DNA of 64,000 nucleotides. Origin: Pyrus communis. Its lineage: Eukaryota > Streptophyta > Magnoliopsida > Rosales > Rosaceae. Positions 22,640 through 33,651 of the stretch are shown piece by piece (the first letter of the stretch is position 1; every line of letters starts with the position of its first letter). A model generated the notes under the pieces. It searched no databases and was not told the origin of the DNA. It was given only the letters and a program-made list of their open reading frames with translations. Position numbers and translations under genes: made by a program. The DNA lies in contig NC_084815.1 in the NCBI RefSeq assembly GCF_963583255.1, positions 15,981,807 to 16,045,806 on the forward strand, read 5' to 3'.

Positions 22640-24962
22640 TATGACAGCCTGTCCCGAATTATTTCATCCATGGCGTGAAATGACGATTTTGCCCTTGGAT
22701 GTTAGTTGGTGTCATGGGTGATTTGTTTTTTTTTTTTTTTTTTTTTTTTGTTGGTGACTCAGCTGGACATCACACACTTAGACGCACCCATACCTTTCCC
22801 GTTGACCTCTCTCTCTCTCTCATCTCTCTCGAATTTTCTTCCATCTCCATACAAACCATATAGACAAACCTTCAACCAACTATTTCAGGCATGGATCAAG
22901 GATTTAAAGGTTGGTTTTGAACTCATTGCAAGTTTAGGAGTTGATTTATACCTTTGTTTAGACTTAAAACCTTCAAAAACCCTAGTTTCTCGCGAGCTCC
23001 GATTTTGGTACTGTTCATACACATGTAAATATGAAGTTTTTGGAAGATTCTAAGTTTATAGGAAGCTTTAGAACACTCTCACAAAGCTTGGAGAAGGAAA
23101 ACGAGGTGTTTTGGACGTCAGGAAGTCGAGTTTAGCAAGTTTCAAGTTTTCGATGGATTACGAGGGTTCTCCGGCGAGATTCCATGGATTTTAGGGCTTG
23201 AAATTGGTAAGTTTTTGTTCTTCTCGCTGTAAGCTTTAATTTGAGACAAATTTCATGGATTTTGGTTAAGAATTGAAGAAGATATGAAGTTTTGAAGTTT
23301 TTCTAGAAATCGGCAAAAATTCAAGTTACAGACGGTGGCGCTGACGGCAGCGGACGGCGATGACCAGGGAGACTCACCGGAGAAGGCAAAGAATATTCTG
23401 TCAACTTTGACGGAATATACTAACGGCGTTACTAACGACATCAGGTATATATAACGGTATATTCGATTTTTTTACGGAATATTCCCTAAAGCCGTTAGGG
23501 TCTTAGTCCGTGTGCCAGGCACGTGCCTATGTGTGGCCGGCGCGTCTAGCCGTGCCTTGGCCCGCACATGGCGGCGCGTGGGTGGTCGAAAAATTATTTT
23601 AAAAATATGGGGATGTTTGTGAGGTTGAGTAGATCACATTGGTATATTAAAACACACCATTTGAGCATTGTATGAGAAGTTATTAGTTAGTTTTGTTTAT
23701 ATGCTTTAAATTAACGTTTATATAGTTGTTTTGCATATAGCTGAGACCTATCCTCAGGACAAGCGTAGTCAATCGAGGCTTGAGGACCACAACCCTTCCA
23801 CATACCAGTGAGTGGCCTTTTGGTTTTCCGTACATACCTATATACTTGGTATTTTTCCCAGAAAATGAATTTGAATGATTATACATCTTGAATGCCATGC
23901 AAAATATCTGCCTATTTTACTCATGCATTAGTAGTTGTATATATTTATAATTGGTGTTGCGGACGCACAGGTAAGTGCCAGGTAAGTTTATAGATTATGG
24001 TTGTGAGATTGATGATTATGTGAGATGTGTTGAGAGCTTATAAACTTGCACCCCGGTGTTAGTGCTCCCACCCAAAGTTAGGGCGCAGTCCTTCACGTGA
24101 TGTTCACCTCCCGCACCATACGCTCATCTTGGATCTAAGTTAGGTGTACAGTCTTGTCGTACAGACCACTATAGGTGGTTCCGACTCGCAGGTGACTTGG
24201 GATTATTCACATAGTCTTCAGGTGATCGTAGCACTTAAGCGTATTTATTTACACCCAGTCCTGTCATACAGACCACTTTAGGTGGTTTTGACTCATGTGC
24301 AGGTATATTTGTTGAGATGGGGATTTGAGCCGTATAAGTCATGTTAGGTGACTCCGGCTAGATGGATGAGCTCTAGATTCAGCTGTACAGGTGACGTTAG
24401 ATAACTCCGGCTAACATATCATTTGCATTGATTGATATCACCTGGCTTACATATTTTATGCTGAGACATTCGACATGGCATATTTGTGAATTTTGTTATT
24501 CTGAGCATGGTTGCGGTATAGATATATATAATCTATTTTCTGGGAAATTATACAAGTTTTACGGTGAAGGGGGTTACTATCTTTGGTAATTGAAATGATT
24601 TTGAAAAGCTTTTTTTTATCCCGCTCACACTTGCTGTTTTGCGCACCTCCAGGTTCTAGTTAGGAGTGTTTTTTGGTGGCTTGTGAGGAATCCACGGCAG
24701 CTCTGACAGATTATCACCATTGTATGGTCACCTTTGGGTGTTGTATAATTAGTATTTGTCCTGCTGGATTGCACTTAGGCTACTTATGCTCTAGTTGTGT
24801 ATTTCACACTCAATCTCGCACTAGCACCTTTTCTTAGCTACTGCTAGTAGTTGGTTTTTGTTTATTCGCATTTTTATTATCATTTTGCTTCAGCACTGCG
24901 CACATGGTTACGTCACTCTCACATGATGGCCAACACGCCCTGATTTAGGTTGGGGTGTGTCA
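22640..24962 (+). repeat. Gypsy 3' LTR
   Basis: 2323 bp, colinear with the 5' LTR. The first two bases are TA where the 5' LTR has TG. A poly(T) run at about 22727-22750 is longer than in the 5' LTR. The end GTGTGTCA is followed by the duplicated TTATT. Confidence 0.93.
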
Positions 24963-25267
24963 TTATTGGTATTGATTGGTTTATTAGTTAGTGGTCATAT
25001 AATATATTCTACTCTAAGATTAAGAATCTAAGATTTTTTTTTCTTTGCATTATACAGTTAATTAATATAAAGATATTATAATGAGCCTATTATACGAAGT
25101 TTTTATGGTATTAAATGTCGTCAGTAACTATTGTGATGTGTTTGTATTGATAAAACCATGGAAGATATTACTATAAAAGGATTTGATTGTTGTGATTGTT
25201 TTGACTCTTGCACTCTTTAAGTTCGCCCATCCCCCCGACAAATCCTGGCTTCGCCACTGGCCATGGA

Positions 25268-26244
25268 TATTGAACAGATAATTCCTAGATTGGACATGGA
25301 CATTTCACCCTGCTCATTTTTAAACGAGATGCTCGTGTTGTCTTGTTGATCCATTCAAGGCTCAAGGTTTTTGAAATCTTGGTAGGATTTTTTTCCTGCA
25401 AAATCTTGTAGATAATATTACTGGCTTTTTAGTGTGTTATGCGTACTTCTCTATGGAAAGTATTTTCGGAGCAAATAACATTTTTATTGTGGATAGTGTT
25501 AGGTTATTTTTTGATGGTATCGCTCATAATTTTAGGTTGGCTTATGAGCTTATCCATTGACCAATTAAGTAGGTTTGCTCTCCTTGTCAGATGCATACAT
25601 TAGACACGGACACATTTCCACGTGCGGTTGATATTTCTTGAGATAGGACGTCTTAACTCCTAAATTATATATACAGGTATTGCAAATGGGCGATTATATT
25701 CCGTCTTAAGATTAAAGCCATCAAAAGTTGACTAATTCAAGCCATGTCCCTTATGCAACACTTACTGGCCCCATAGGGTCGTTCTATATATATATCTTCT
25801 AGTAGACTAGTACGGCTTACTTATTCGCCCATTTTAATTTGGCTAATATAAAACTTAGTTATTAGAGGAACTTCTCTGTTATAAGCTGTATATACATTTG
25901 CAGTGGACTCAAATTTTGTCCAAAGCATAAAAACGAAAAAGAAAATGAATTCACCTAATATAATTGTTTGATCAATGGGGTAGATGAGATTCAAACTCGG
26001 ACCATTAGATTAATAGTTAGTTTTTAAGATAAATAGATAACAAGATTAGAAATTAAATCTTAATTGTTGAGCTAATAAAAAATAATAATCGACAACATAG
26101 CAATATCACTAATAAATATCGATGACACACTTAAAAACTACTCGTTAAAAATATATTTTACAAATAAAAAAAATACTACTAAATTATAATACTAAATAGT
26201 TAAACCTCAAATTTTAGTATGGATAATCTCGTATCTATTAGAAG
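25268..26244. other. Intergenic, no gene seen
   Basis: AT-rich sequence after the hAT element. No open stretch above 60 codons and no repeat ends were found. Bases 25786-25798 are a short TA-rich stretch. Confidence 0.5.
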
Positions 26245-29200
26245 TAGGGGAGGGTAAATGGGGTGTAGGAATCATGGGTTGGGGCGTGTGACAGCTTGTC
26301 CCAAATGTGTATATTATTTTATCCTCGAGAGCATGGAAATCTCTAATTAACCCTTGGACATTAGATGGTGTTGGGTGACATGCATTTTAGTTGTGGTCCA
26401 ATTCATGTTTTCCTTAGTTTTGGAACCAATTAGAACTTAGGTTTTATTTTTCTTTTATTTTGGTTGGTGACCCATCTGGACCACACACACACCACTCTCA
26501 TTGACTCTCTCTCTCCTCCCACTCGATTTTTCTTCATTTTCCGTACAATTGTACGGTCAACTGGTGAACCAACCATTTTGTGCACAGATCGAAGCTTTGA
26601 AGGTGATATTCGTGTTCTTTACGAGCCCAAGAACTCATTTATACCTTTGGTTAGACGTGAAGACTTCGAAAGCTTGGGAACCAGGAAACCCCGATGTGGT
26701 GCACAGTGACTCCGTCGTGATCGCTGAGGTTTCATTGAATTTTAAGGTTCTAGTGAGCCTTACGATTGCTTCTTGAAGCTCAAGGAGGAATTTTTAAAGG
26801 TTTTGGACATCAGGAAGCTCAATTTTGGCGAGTTGTAGAGGTAGCCGGATTATCAAGATTTTTCCGACAAGATTCCGTGAGTTTTAGGGCATAAAAGTGG
26901 TAAGGATGTGTTCCTTTCATCCTAAGCTTCATTTTGGTTTAAATTTCATGGATTTTGGTGCTTAAATGAGTTAGATATGACGATTAGAAGTTTTTCCATA
27001 AACTGGCAGTCGCAGAGGTCACCGGCGCCAGAATCCGACGAACCATCGAAGACAAAGGAGAATATTCTGTCAATTTCGGCGGAATATGCTAACGGGGTAA
27101 GGTAACAGCATTAGTTTTTAGATGGAATATGTTGTTATTTAACGGAATATTCCCTAACGCCGTTAGGGTTTCCGTCCAGGGTGCCAGGCACGTGCTTACG
27201 TGTCGCCGTGCCTTGGCCGATGCGTGGGACATCGGAAAATTTTTCTAAAAATATGGGGTTGTTTGTGGGGTTGTATAGGCCACGATGGTATATTCAAATA
27301 CCTAAATTAAGTAACATATGAGAAGTTATTACCTAGTTTTGTGTATGTGCTTAAAAATAACGTTAAAATAGTTGTTTCGCATATAAGTGAGACTTTTCCA
27401 GAGGATGAGCGCAGTCAAGTGAGACTCGGGGGCTACGAGCTGTCCATATATCAGTGAGTGGGCTTTTGGTTTTCAGTATATATATATATATATATGCTTG
27501 GTATTTTTCCGAGAAAATGTGTCTAAATGGACTTGTGTTTTAAAATGCCATGCCAAATGTTTTATACTTAGAATATGCATTTAGTAGTTGCACATAATTA
27601 TGTTTGACGTTGCGGACGCTCAAGTAAGTTCCAGGTGAGTTTATAGATTGTGGATGTGAGTTGCATGATTATCCTGAGATGTATTTATAGCTTACAACCT
27701 GCACCCCGGTGTTATTGCTCCCGCCCGTGATCAGGGCACAGTCATTCATGTGATGTTCACTTCATGCACCATATGCTCACCTTGGATCCAAGTTAGGTGC
27801 ATGGTCCTGTTGTATAGACCACTATAGGTGGTTCCGACTCGTAGGTGACCCGCGATTATTCGCACAGTCTTCACGTGATCGTAGCACTTGAGCGTATTTA
27901 TTTACACCTAATCCTGTTGTACATATCACTTTGGGTGGTTCCGACTCATGTGCAGGCATACTTGTTGAGCTATTGGTTGAGCCATACAGGTCATATTAGG
28001 TGACTCCGGCTAGATGGATGAGCTATAAATTCAGTCGTACATGTCATATTAAGTGACTCTAGCTGATATATCATTTGCATTGATTTATATCACCTGGCTT
28101 ACATATTTTATGCTGAGATATTTGACATGGCATATATGTGGATTTTGCTATTCTGAGCATGGTTGTGGTATAGATATGTTTTTTAATTTCTGGGAAATTA
28201 TACAGGTTTTAGGGTGAGGGGTTACTATCTTTGACAATTGAAATGGTTTTGAAAAGCTTTGTTTTTGCCTACTCACAATTTCTGTTTTGAGCTCCTCCAG
28301 GTTTTAGGTAGAAGTGCTTGTTGGTGGCTTACAAGGAATTGACGGTGGTTGTGACAAATTATCACTAATGTAGGAACACCTCTGGTATTATATAATTAGT
28401 AGTTATCTTGTTGGACTGCACTTAGGCTACCTATGCTCTGATTATGGTGTATCACACTTAAATATCAGGATTTGCACTTATATTTGCTTAGTGTAAAGTA
28501 GCTAGCTTGGTTCTTAGTTATTCACATTTCTTTATATCATTATCATTTCCGCACTACGCACATGGCTACGTCACCCTCACGTGATGGCCAACATGCCTTG
28601 ATTTTGGTCAGGGTGTGTCATGGCAGGTATGGACCGATTCCAATTGTTTGAGAATAGAAATGGGGTGGGGCGGGGCGGGTTAATAGTATTTAAGGGGCAG
28701 GCCGAGTCCTAGGATTTGGAATAACAAGGCTCAGGACTGCCCGTTTCTAACTATAACAACAATTTCCTAATTCTCTAACCCTAATCCATTATCCATCCCA
28801 TCATCCTTTGACTGATTTCTTTCGTGAACTTAAACCAAACTCCCACTCTAGTCATCTCCTTCACCACCACGATAGCCCAGCAACCTCGATTGTCCTCCTC
28901 GAGTCCTCAACAACATCCCAGAACCCAGGCACCCGCACCCCTCATCTTCTTGATTTTGTGATTTCATTTTCGTTGAATCTCCAATGCGATGACAAGTTAA
29001 GTTTCTTTTGTTCTCTGTTTCTCAAGCGTTTTGACCTTGGCTCACTCACTGAGCTACTCTGGTTTAGACACATTATGCATCACCTATTCCATGTTTTGAC
29101 CTTCGCTCCCTCGATGACACCACATATTCCTCGTTCTCTTCTCCTTCCCACCCTCGAATTAATTGCACCGATTGCTTCAAGATCTCTGCTGAACTGATCT

Positions 29201-29360
29201 GGATGGAGCCTCGTGTTATCGTTGATCTGAGTCAGATTGGAACCTCGCGCCAGCGTCGTCGATCAGAGTCGAGAGACAGAGATCTTGATTTGGGATTGGG
29301 AGAGATAGGCAAGAGAGATAGGGATCACAACCCTTACCGATTCACCACCAGTGGTTCAAC
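26245..29360. mobile_element. hAT-like element interrupted by a solo LTR, right end lost
   Basis: TAGGGGAGGGTAAATG at 26245 matches the start of the element at 36726 (TAGGGGTGGGCAAATG). After the solo LTR, the GC-rich phrase ggggtggggcggggcggg near 28660-28678 matches the inside of that element. The downstream C-rich part (28760-29340, open stretches 28808-29197 and 29203-29514) is similar in style to 36900-37440. No right terminus is visible before the rearranged region at 29361, so it is probably truncated there. Confidence 0.55.
26287..28620 (+). repeat. Solo LTR related to the gypsy element at 15423-24962
   Basis: About 2334 bp. It begins TGTGACAGCTTGTCCC and ends GGTGTGTCA, and can be followed along the whole gypsy LTR (e.g. 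tggtgacccatctgga, aacggaatattccctaac, taggtggttccgactc). It is clearly more diverged than the two LTRs of the full element are from each other. No internal region or second LTR adjoins it, so it probably arose by LTR-LTR recombination. The 5-bp flanks GGGCG and TGGCA do not match well. Confidence 0.85.
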
Positions 29361-29575
29361 TCCTCATCAAATCCTCACTCAAAAGATAACCCCCAATTTT
29401 CATATTCAATTTAGGATTAATTGCCAAATTAATTGCAAGATATTATTTCACATAATATCTTGCAATTATACTCATAATTCCACCATATATGGCCGGTCCT
29501 TATTCTCCAAATAGGGCCCATGCCATATATGGTGGAATTATGAGTATAATTGCAAGATATTATGTGAAATAATGA
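29361..29575. repeat. LTR fragment with a perfect 51-bp inverted repeat
   Basis: Bases 29361-29520 match 32812-32970 (ctcctcatcaaatc, caccatatatggccgg, ctccaaatagggcc). At about 29521 the sequence turns back: 29523-29573 is the exact reverse complement of 29442-29492, with a 30-bp spacer. Within the left arm a smaller palindrome (aattgcaagatatt/aatatcttgcaatt) is also perfect. This is a fold-back junction, not an ordinary LTR end. Confidence 0.85.
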
Positions 29576-29580
29576 CCGTT

Positions 29581-30243
29581 CATGCAGTGGGCAATCAACT
29601 TGGTAAAACTAATGTCGCCCACTACTGGGGTCAGAGGCATGATGATCGTGGTAGCTGACTACTTCACTAAGTGGGCAGAAACAGAGCCTACGGTAACCAC
29701 AACTCAGACGGACATAGAGCGCTCCATATAGAGGAACACCATTTGCTGATTTTGTATCCCTCAATCCATCGTCACAGACAATGACTCGCAATTTGTAAGC
29801 AAATATTTGGTGAAGTTCTTCAAGAAATATGGCATCAAGCAACACATGTCCACGCCAAGGTATCCCTAAGGCAATGGGCAGGCTGAAGCATCCAACAATA
29901 CGATTCTCGACTACCTTAAGAAATCCCTTTCCAACAAGAAAGGAAAATGGCCAGCCGAACTTCCCGGATGCCTATAGGCGTATTGCGCATCCAAACGACG
30001 AGCAACTGACGAGACTCCTTTCTCTTTGGCATTTGGTTCAAAAGCAATCATTTATCCTAATGTCATCGTGGCAAGTATCAGTGCTCTATTGCCAAGCATC
30101 GAGCATAACAAAAAGGAGATGGCCATAAACTTAGAAATGGCAAAGGAGAAACGTAAGAAGGTTACCACCCGCATCGTAGCCTACCAGCAGCAGTTCCTCT
30201 CCAACTACAACAAAAGGGGCCAAGATTCAACAGTTCTAACCTG
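29581..30243 (+). pseudogene. Ty3/gypsy integrase fragment
   Basis: Readable across frames and stops: VVADYFTKWAETEP, then FCIPQSIVTDNDSQFVSK (catalytic Asp region), KYGIKQHMSTPRYP and [18 protein letters not shown] (catalytic Glu region). It continues through 30026-30243 with LAFGSKAIIYPNV and EKRKKVTTRIVAYQQQF. It is a different lineage from the 15423-24962 element. The protease and RT that should precede it are absent. It joins a fold-back LTR piece on the left and an oppositely oriented gag on the right. Confidence 0.8.
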
Positions 30244-30254
30244 AAGATCTAGTC

Positions 30255-31720
30255 CTAAGAAAAGCTTGGCACACGCGTCCATGTCTTCAAGCAGATCTGG
30301 CTTAAAAAATGTACAAATCTCAGCAACTTTTCTAAAAATAAGCTTGGTGGATTTCTCACAACTACCCACGCGAGCAGTCTCTTCTTTCTCAACAGGTGAA
30401 CCAGTCTAAGTAGCAAGAGGAACATGCCTTGTTGCCACTTTAGCAGTAGAGTCCACTTTATCACCATTCATAATAGCAAGCCTCTCCGAAAGTGAACTAA
30501 ACTTAGCTCCCAACAAATGTCTTGGCATAAATTTCTACATTGGGGGCACAGCAGAACCTTTATGATGAGCAATTATACCAGCAATTATACTAGCTACATT
30601 CGGCATAATAGGCGTAGTCGGCTCAGATCTAGCGGCTTCATATTTCTTCCCCTTAGAAGAAGTCAGGTTAATCACAAGCCTATCGGTAGCAGGCGGACCC
30701 TCATGAGCAGCGGACGAAGTCTTTGGCTTCTTCTCAAATGGCATCTCTTGAGTAGGTGGGGAAGATCTTTTCGTTCCACCTTCATTCGCAGCAAGCTCCA
30801 CGATAACGATTGGGCGAGCTAATGCCTCAGTTTTGATCCACTTTATCTCCTCTCTCGGGGGGGGCAGCCCACCTTTCTCTTGGCAAAAATCACTAAGCAG
30901 CCAACACCATTCACAGTACTCAGCGGAGATACCTAAAGCAACATACACCTTATTCATATCTGGGGAAGTCTGGGAAGTTGAGCCGAATTCCGAATCTACA
31001 TAAGCAGAAAAGGATAATTGAGCTGAATTCTGAATCTATATAAGCAGAAGACGACAATCAACAAATCAGAGATCAGCTCAGCAAAAGCACAAAGTAGCCT
31101 AGAGACTAAGTAGTCAACTTACCGATGATGAAAATCATCGGAATGCGCAGCTCAGGGGAAGAATCAGACTTCCACTCTCCACTTATCTCCAAAGTCTCCT
31201 TGGCCCAGTTATGATCTCCCTTGCTCGAATGATCGAAGAGCCTATGGTGGGATAGCAGCTACCCAACTCCGTCAATGTTGCCCATGTCAAAGAAGTACCA
31301 AAATTCGTTGACGGTCAGATCCAAGTCAAAGAATTGGCTTAGATTGAGGAATCCCACCATCACACGGACCACATTGAGAGAACACTAAGTGGGGGCATAC
31401 TTCATGGAGCAAAGCACTTCTTGGAAGAAACGTGGCATGGGAAAATTAAACCTTAACTTGAAGTAGTAGGGGTGAAACTTGATGGCTCTCTGAGCCCCAC
31501 CACATCGCTCACGACTGCTACCCTCTTTGACATGCTTCACACGTACCCTAGACGGAATAACGTGCCTATATGCTTCAAGAAAATGTTTGAATGAGTGATT
31601 GGAGCTAGTTTTGAAGTGAGCAGCCTTGAAGTAGTCCACTTTATCTAAAGACCCACCTTGGCGATACAATGGCAGCACATGCAGCATACTATCGTTACTC
31701 TTGTGGCTTGAAGAAGACAT
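30255..31720 (-). pseudogene. Retrotransposon gag-like gene, opposite strand, broken
   Basis: Start ATG at 31718-31720 (MSSSSHKSNDSMLHVLPLY). The open stretch runs to 31385 with the phrase AIKFHPYYFKLRFNFPMPRF. After a stop it can be followed in neighbouring frames to WYFFDMGNIDGVG and HNWAKETLEISGEW. The piece 30535-30957 (MNKVYVALGISAEYCEWCWL, then a Lys/Pro/Ser-rich tail) is the C-terminal part. I recognise this as the gag-like protein of a plant gypsy-type non-autonomous family from wording alone; no zinc knuckle is visible. It faces the integrase fragment tail to tail, which is not the normal order. Confidence 0.6.
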
Positions 31721-31768
31721 ACTCGAAGAAATTCTACCAAGATACAAGGAATAATCATTAGACGGCTG

Positions 31769-31770
31769 CA

Positions 31771-31808
<38 letters not shown>
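31769..31808. repeat. Poly(A) run of about 40 bases
   Basis: Homopolymer upstream of the minus-strand gag. On that strand it would read as poly-Phe, which falsely extends the open frame to 31897. Confidence 0.95.
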
Positions 31809-31810
<2 letters not shown>

Positions 31811-32803
31811 TAAAAAACATCGGGCCCACAACCCAAGAATAGAAGCCAAGGAAGCCCAGCCTACGCTGGTTCCCATCTCTCCTTCTCGGCCTAACATGTC
31901 AGGCGACCTAGTGCACTAGGAGGCCTAGAGCGCCAGGCGCTGTCATTATCTAGGCCCAAAGGCCTTGCAGCCCAATCCAAAAGGAAAGGCTGACGCCTTT
32001 GCACCTCCCTCTCTCTTACCTTTCCTGCATGGGCCCAAGCCCAGCGACCCAAAGATCAGCGCCCCAGTGCCTTATAACCTCGGCCCAAGCTAAGAAGTTC
32101 CTGACCCAAGCCTAGCCCTAACTTGCCTTTGCGGTCCATGTCGTTGGACAACCGCCACACCAAGCCACCCATGACAACAATGTCGTGGCCCTTCCCAGCA
32201 ACTTTTTTACACATCCTCGACCCCCGTCGAGCCAAATTTCAAACCCCGAGGCTTTAAAAAATTACGTAGACAAGGAAAAATTAATTTTTTTTTCTTACCT
32301 TGGTGCGGCGTGAAGATGAAGAAAGCAATGAAAATGGTCCTTTGCATGGATAAGTGTAGAAGATTGCTAGGGGAGGGGTAACAGATATCCTCTAGCTTTC
32401 TCTCTCTTGTAGGGTAGAATAAAATGCTCTCTAAAGTTGATTTAATCATCTACTTAAGGTAGACTTAAATAGACTTTGGAAGTGATTTATTTCCCTTTCC
32501 TAGAAGGATCTAATTTCCAATTAATGTGGGAATCTACATCAAAATAGGAAACAATCTTATGTTTCCTAAAGTAAGGGAAGATCTCTACACCTGTTGCCTT
32601 TTCCTGTGAGCAACCTTGAAGGTGTGAGCATTTATGGAGCCAAAAAAATCAAGAAAATTAGGAAGATGACACGTGAACTTTTGGGTGAAAAGGACAAAAT
32701 TACCCTCGAGACGCATCGGGATTCCCACGCACACGCAATGAACAATAACAGCTCAATTAAGGAAGAGTCAAAGGTGATCAAACTAGTATTTATTTAAATC
32801 CCT
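31809..32803. other. Retrotransposon untranslated region, no gene
   Basis: GC-richer sequence (31810-32200) with several copies of ggcc/cctaggc words, then AT-rich leader-like sequence. It is probably the 5' untranslated part of the minus-strand gag element. No primer site could be placed. Confidence 0.4.
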
Positions 32804-33157
32804 CTCATCACTCCTCATCAAATCTTCACTCAAAAGGTAACTCCCAATTTTCCTATTCAATTTAGGATTAATTGTCAAATTAATTGCAAGATATTATTTC
32901 TCTTAAATCTTGCAATTATACTCATAATTCCACCATATATGGCCGGTCCCTATTCTCCAAATAGGGCCGGCCACTCCCCTATAAATAGTCATGTTCTCCC
33001 ACTAAAAAGTTAAGTCATTTACTACCCACAAACTCCTAAACACATGCTTTTTAGAATTCTAACTTTAGCATCGGAGATTCTTCGGCCAAAGCCCATCCCC
33101 CATTCATTATGGGCGTGTAAGGCTTTTGGCCTTAATCTTAGGTGTTACTATTTTGCA
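32804..33157 (+). repeat. LTR-like segment of the rearranged gypsy remnant
   Basis: Homologous to 29361-29520 in its first 160 bp. TATAAATA lies at 32980-32987, and the segment ends ttactattttgca at 33157, which is a plausible LTR 3' end. The 5' limit could not be fixed and may lie near 32540. Confidence 0.55.
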
Positions 33158-33380
33158 AGTGCATTTTCGTCAAATGAGAAGACGATAGAAATTTGCATCC
33201 ACACTATTTGTGTTTAATTTTAAATAAAAAAAGTCAAATGATTTCTGACCGTACGATATACGATGAATAACTAAAAGGTAAGGATCCCTACTATCTCCAT
33301 AATTTGAATCTGGATGGGATCCAAATCCTTTCAAATGCACTGCACACGCCACCATCTAGAAGTCATCATATTTTACAATA

Positions 33381-33560
33381 GGCGCATTTGGCGTGTCTGA
33401 ATCAAACATTAAAAAACAATATCCCCTTCACATGTTGTGTAACATTTTCCAGGAAGCAAACTCACACCCATAGACTGATAGACAAAACGTCCGCGCACAC
33501 ATTATGAATACAAGTCTATAAATATGCATAACATTTTACCACCATTCCACAAACACAATT
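33381..33560 (+). promoter_or_regulatory. Promoter of LEA_2 gene 2
   Basis: GGCGCATTTGGCGTGTC at 33381-33397 corresponds to the ACGCGTTTGG box of genes 1 and 3. TTTTCCAGGAA (about 33447) is shared with gene 1. TATAAATA lies at 33517-33524, 135 bp before the ATG, and CCATTCCACAAACA at 33542-33555 is the shared leader block. Confidence 0.65.
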
Positions 33561-33651
33561 ATCTACCTCCCAATCCATTTCTGAAGCGAAACCCTTAAAA
33601 GAAAAGGAAGAATATTGTTGATTTCTTATTTCCAAGTAAAAGAAAATAAAA

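Larger units (their letters stand above)
15423..24962 (+). mobile_element. Ty3/gypsy retrotransposon, near full length, inactivated
   Basis: 9540 bp. The LTRs are 15423-17718 and 22640-24962, with a perfect target duplication TTATT (15418-15422 and 24963-24967). A tRNA-Met primer site lies at 17721, and gag, protease, RT, RNase H and integrase follow in gypsy order. A chromodomain-like tail and a polypurine tract precede the 3' LTR. About a dozen premature stops, many of them TGG to TAG or TGA, and at least one frameshift have silenced it. The first 330 bp of the LTRs differ at roughly one base in twelve by eye, mostly transitions, so it is an old insertion. The protein style fits chromoviruses (Tekay/Del group possible). 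Confidence 0.95.
14653..25259. mobile_element. hAT-type element (Tip100-like termini) split by a gypsy element
   Basis: The left end is CAGTGACGAAACTAC; the right end on the minus strand is CAGTGGCGAAGCCAG. The flanks GCCATGCA (14645-14652) and GCCATGGA (25260-25267) form an 8-bp target duplication with one mismatch. Both points fit hAT elements whose termini resemble CAGGGGCGGAGCCAG (Tip100 group). Without the inserted gypsy element it would be only about 1.06 kb, with no transposase, so it was non-autonomous before it was interrupted. Confidence 0.8.

Noticed and set aside
22706..23053. 115-codon open stretch
   Set aside because: It lies inside the 3' LTR and begins in a poly(T) run. The matching 5' LTR region does not conserve the frame.
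26282..28625. A 5-bp target duplication around the solo LTR
   Set aside because: GGGCG and TGGCA agree at only three of five bases, too weak to claim.
29203..29514. 103-codon open stretch starting MEPRVIVDLSQIG
   Set aside because: It runs into the rearranged LTR fragment and shows no domain; low-complexity Arg/Asp stretch.
31385..31897. 170-codon minus-strand frame with a poly-Phe run
   Set aside because: The first 59 codons cross a homopolymer; the credible start is the ATG at 31720. The rest is a retrotransposon gag piece, not a host gene.
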